Assembly: GCF_000744115.1 (NCBI RefSeq)
Contig: NZ_JQLG01000004.1
Span: 1,365,001 to 1,429,000 of the forward strand
Reading direction: 5' to 3'
Origin: Carnobacterium alterfunditum DSM 5972
GTDB taxonomy: Bacteria > Bacillota > Bacilli > Lactobacillales > Carnobacteriaceae
Length of the DNA stretch: 64,000 nt
The position numbers were made by a program, and so were the translations under genes. Shown in pieces: positions 63,515-64,000 of the stretch. The stretch's first letter is position 1; each line of letters opens with the position of its first letter. Under the pieces are notes generated by a model. That model was not told the origin of the DNA. It worked only from the letters and a program-made list of their open reading frames with translations, and made no database searches.

Positions 63515-64000
63515 ATGCCCAATCAAGCTAAATTAGAAACAAATATTTTAAAGATGTCCCCTAATAAAACGATTGATCTATCTACCGAAGACCTGCACGT
63601 ATGGTATGGAGAGAACGAAGCAATCAAAGGAGTTTCATTAGAATTTGAAGAAAACAAGATCACTTCTCTCATTGGACCCAGCGGATGTGGAAAATCAACT
63701 TACTTGCGTTCTTTAAACCGCATGAATGATGAGATTGAAGCTGCTAAAGTGACAGGAAAAATTATGTATAAAGGTATCGATGTAAATGCTCCAAATATCG
63801 ATGTATACGAAGTACGTAAAAATATTGGAATGGTATTTCAACGCCCTAACCCATTTAGCAAATCGATTTACGAAAATATTGCATTCGCTTTAAAACGGCA
63901 TGGGATCAAAGATAAAAATGCATTAGATGAAGCAGTCGAAACTAGCTTAAAGCAAGCCGCTTTATGGGATCAAGTAAAAGACCAATTAAATAAAAGTGCC
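63515..64000 (+). CDS. pstB: Phosphate ABC transporter ATPase PstB (partial, runs off the window)
   Basis: The first 162 residues are present; the rest lies beyond 64000. Walker [10 protein letters not shown] is near residues 53-61 and the Q-loop is in [13 protein letters not shown]. The N-terminus [20 protein letters not shown] is typical of PstB. ATG follows AAGGAGG. No stop codon occurs before the window edge. Confidence 0.95.
   Translation, partial: MPNQAKLETNILKMSPNKTIDLSTEDLHVWYGENEAIKGVSLEFEENKITSLIGPSGCGKSTYLRSLNRMNDEIEAAKVTGKIMYKGIDVNAPNIDVYEVRKNIGMVFQRPNPFSKSIYENIAFALKRHGIKDKNALDEAVETSLKQAALWDQVKDQLNKSA

Overview
This window comes from a low-GC Gram-positive bacterium of the order Lactobacillales. 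The gene set (dipeptidase PepV, an L-box lysine riboswitch, TagO, an LtaS-like enzyme, ComFA/ComFC, long-form HPF) and the Bacillus-type Shine-Dalgarno sequences fit Carnobacterium or a close relative. The genus is my inference; the order follows directly from the families present. Nearly all of it looks like ordinary chromosome. I see no prophage, CRISPR array, conjugative element or intact transposase gene.

Layout. 1-2416: the 3' part of a 23S rRNA gene, 5S rRNA, tRNA-Asn and tRNA-Thr. 2430-5344: a decayed region with broken genes, a four-tRNA cluster, one small acetyltransferase, and two of three copies of a short repeat whose ends and 8-bp flanking duplications look like ISL3-type mobile DNA. 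5346-8237: a YfcC-family carrier and dipeptidase pepV on the minus strand. 8598-8848: an orphan 5S rRNA with tRNA-Lys. 8987-12404: the c-di-AMP and cell-wall operon cdaA-cdaR-glmM. 12614-14639: a lysine riboswitch driving an NhaC-type transporter. 14735-24760: a membrane Zn-peptidase, a Ca2+-type P-ATPase with a structured leader, a duplicated DUF1576 membrane protein, a TcyP-like cystine transporter, 52-bp tandem repeats and a MacAB-like export operon. 24935-35986: two phosphoesterases, an OpuC-type osmolyte ABC transporter, tex, sprT, a right-handed beta-helix protein, and the NAD salvage pair pncB-nadE. 36111-42890: a polyprenyl-phosphate-type glycosyltransferase, an LtaS-like enzyme, nagA-nagB-nagR with an operator inside its promoter, and tagO. 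42976-48670: an LCP ligase, YigZ, DegV, comFA-comFC and hpf. 48967-55931: secA, prfB with its programmed frameshift, ftsE-ftsX and a secreted coiled-coil NlpC/P60 hydrolase. 56508-64000: a PDZ membrane protein, phoP-phoR and the pst phosphate operon, cut off inside pstB.

The unifying theme is the cell envelope. Amino sugars enter glycolysis through NagA/NagB or the wall pathway through GlmM. TagO starts wall teichoic acid synthesis, LCP proteins attach polymers, the LtaS-like enzyme may build glycerol-phosphate polymers, and FtsEX probably activates the adjacent NlpC/P60 hydrolase. PhoPR and Pst control phosphate supply. The least explained items are the ISL3-like short elements, the four-hairpin leader before the P-type ATPase, the 52-bp repeats, the cytosolic beta-helix protein and the internally duplicated DUF1576 protein. 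I do not see a clear, wholly new multi-gene system.
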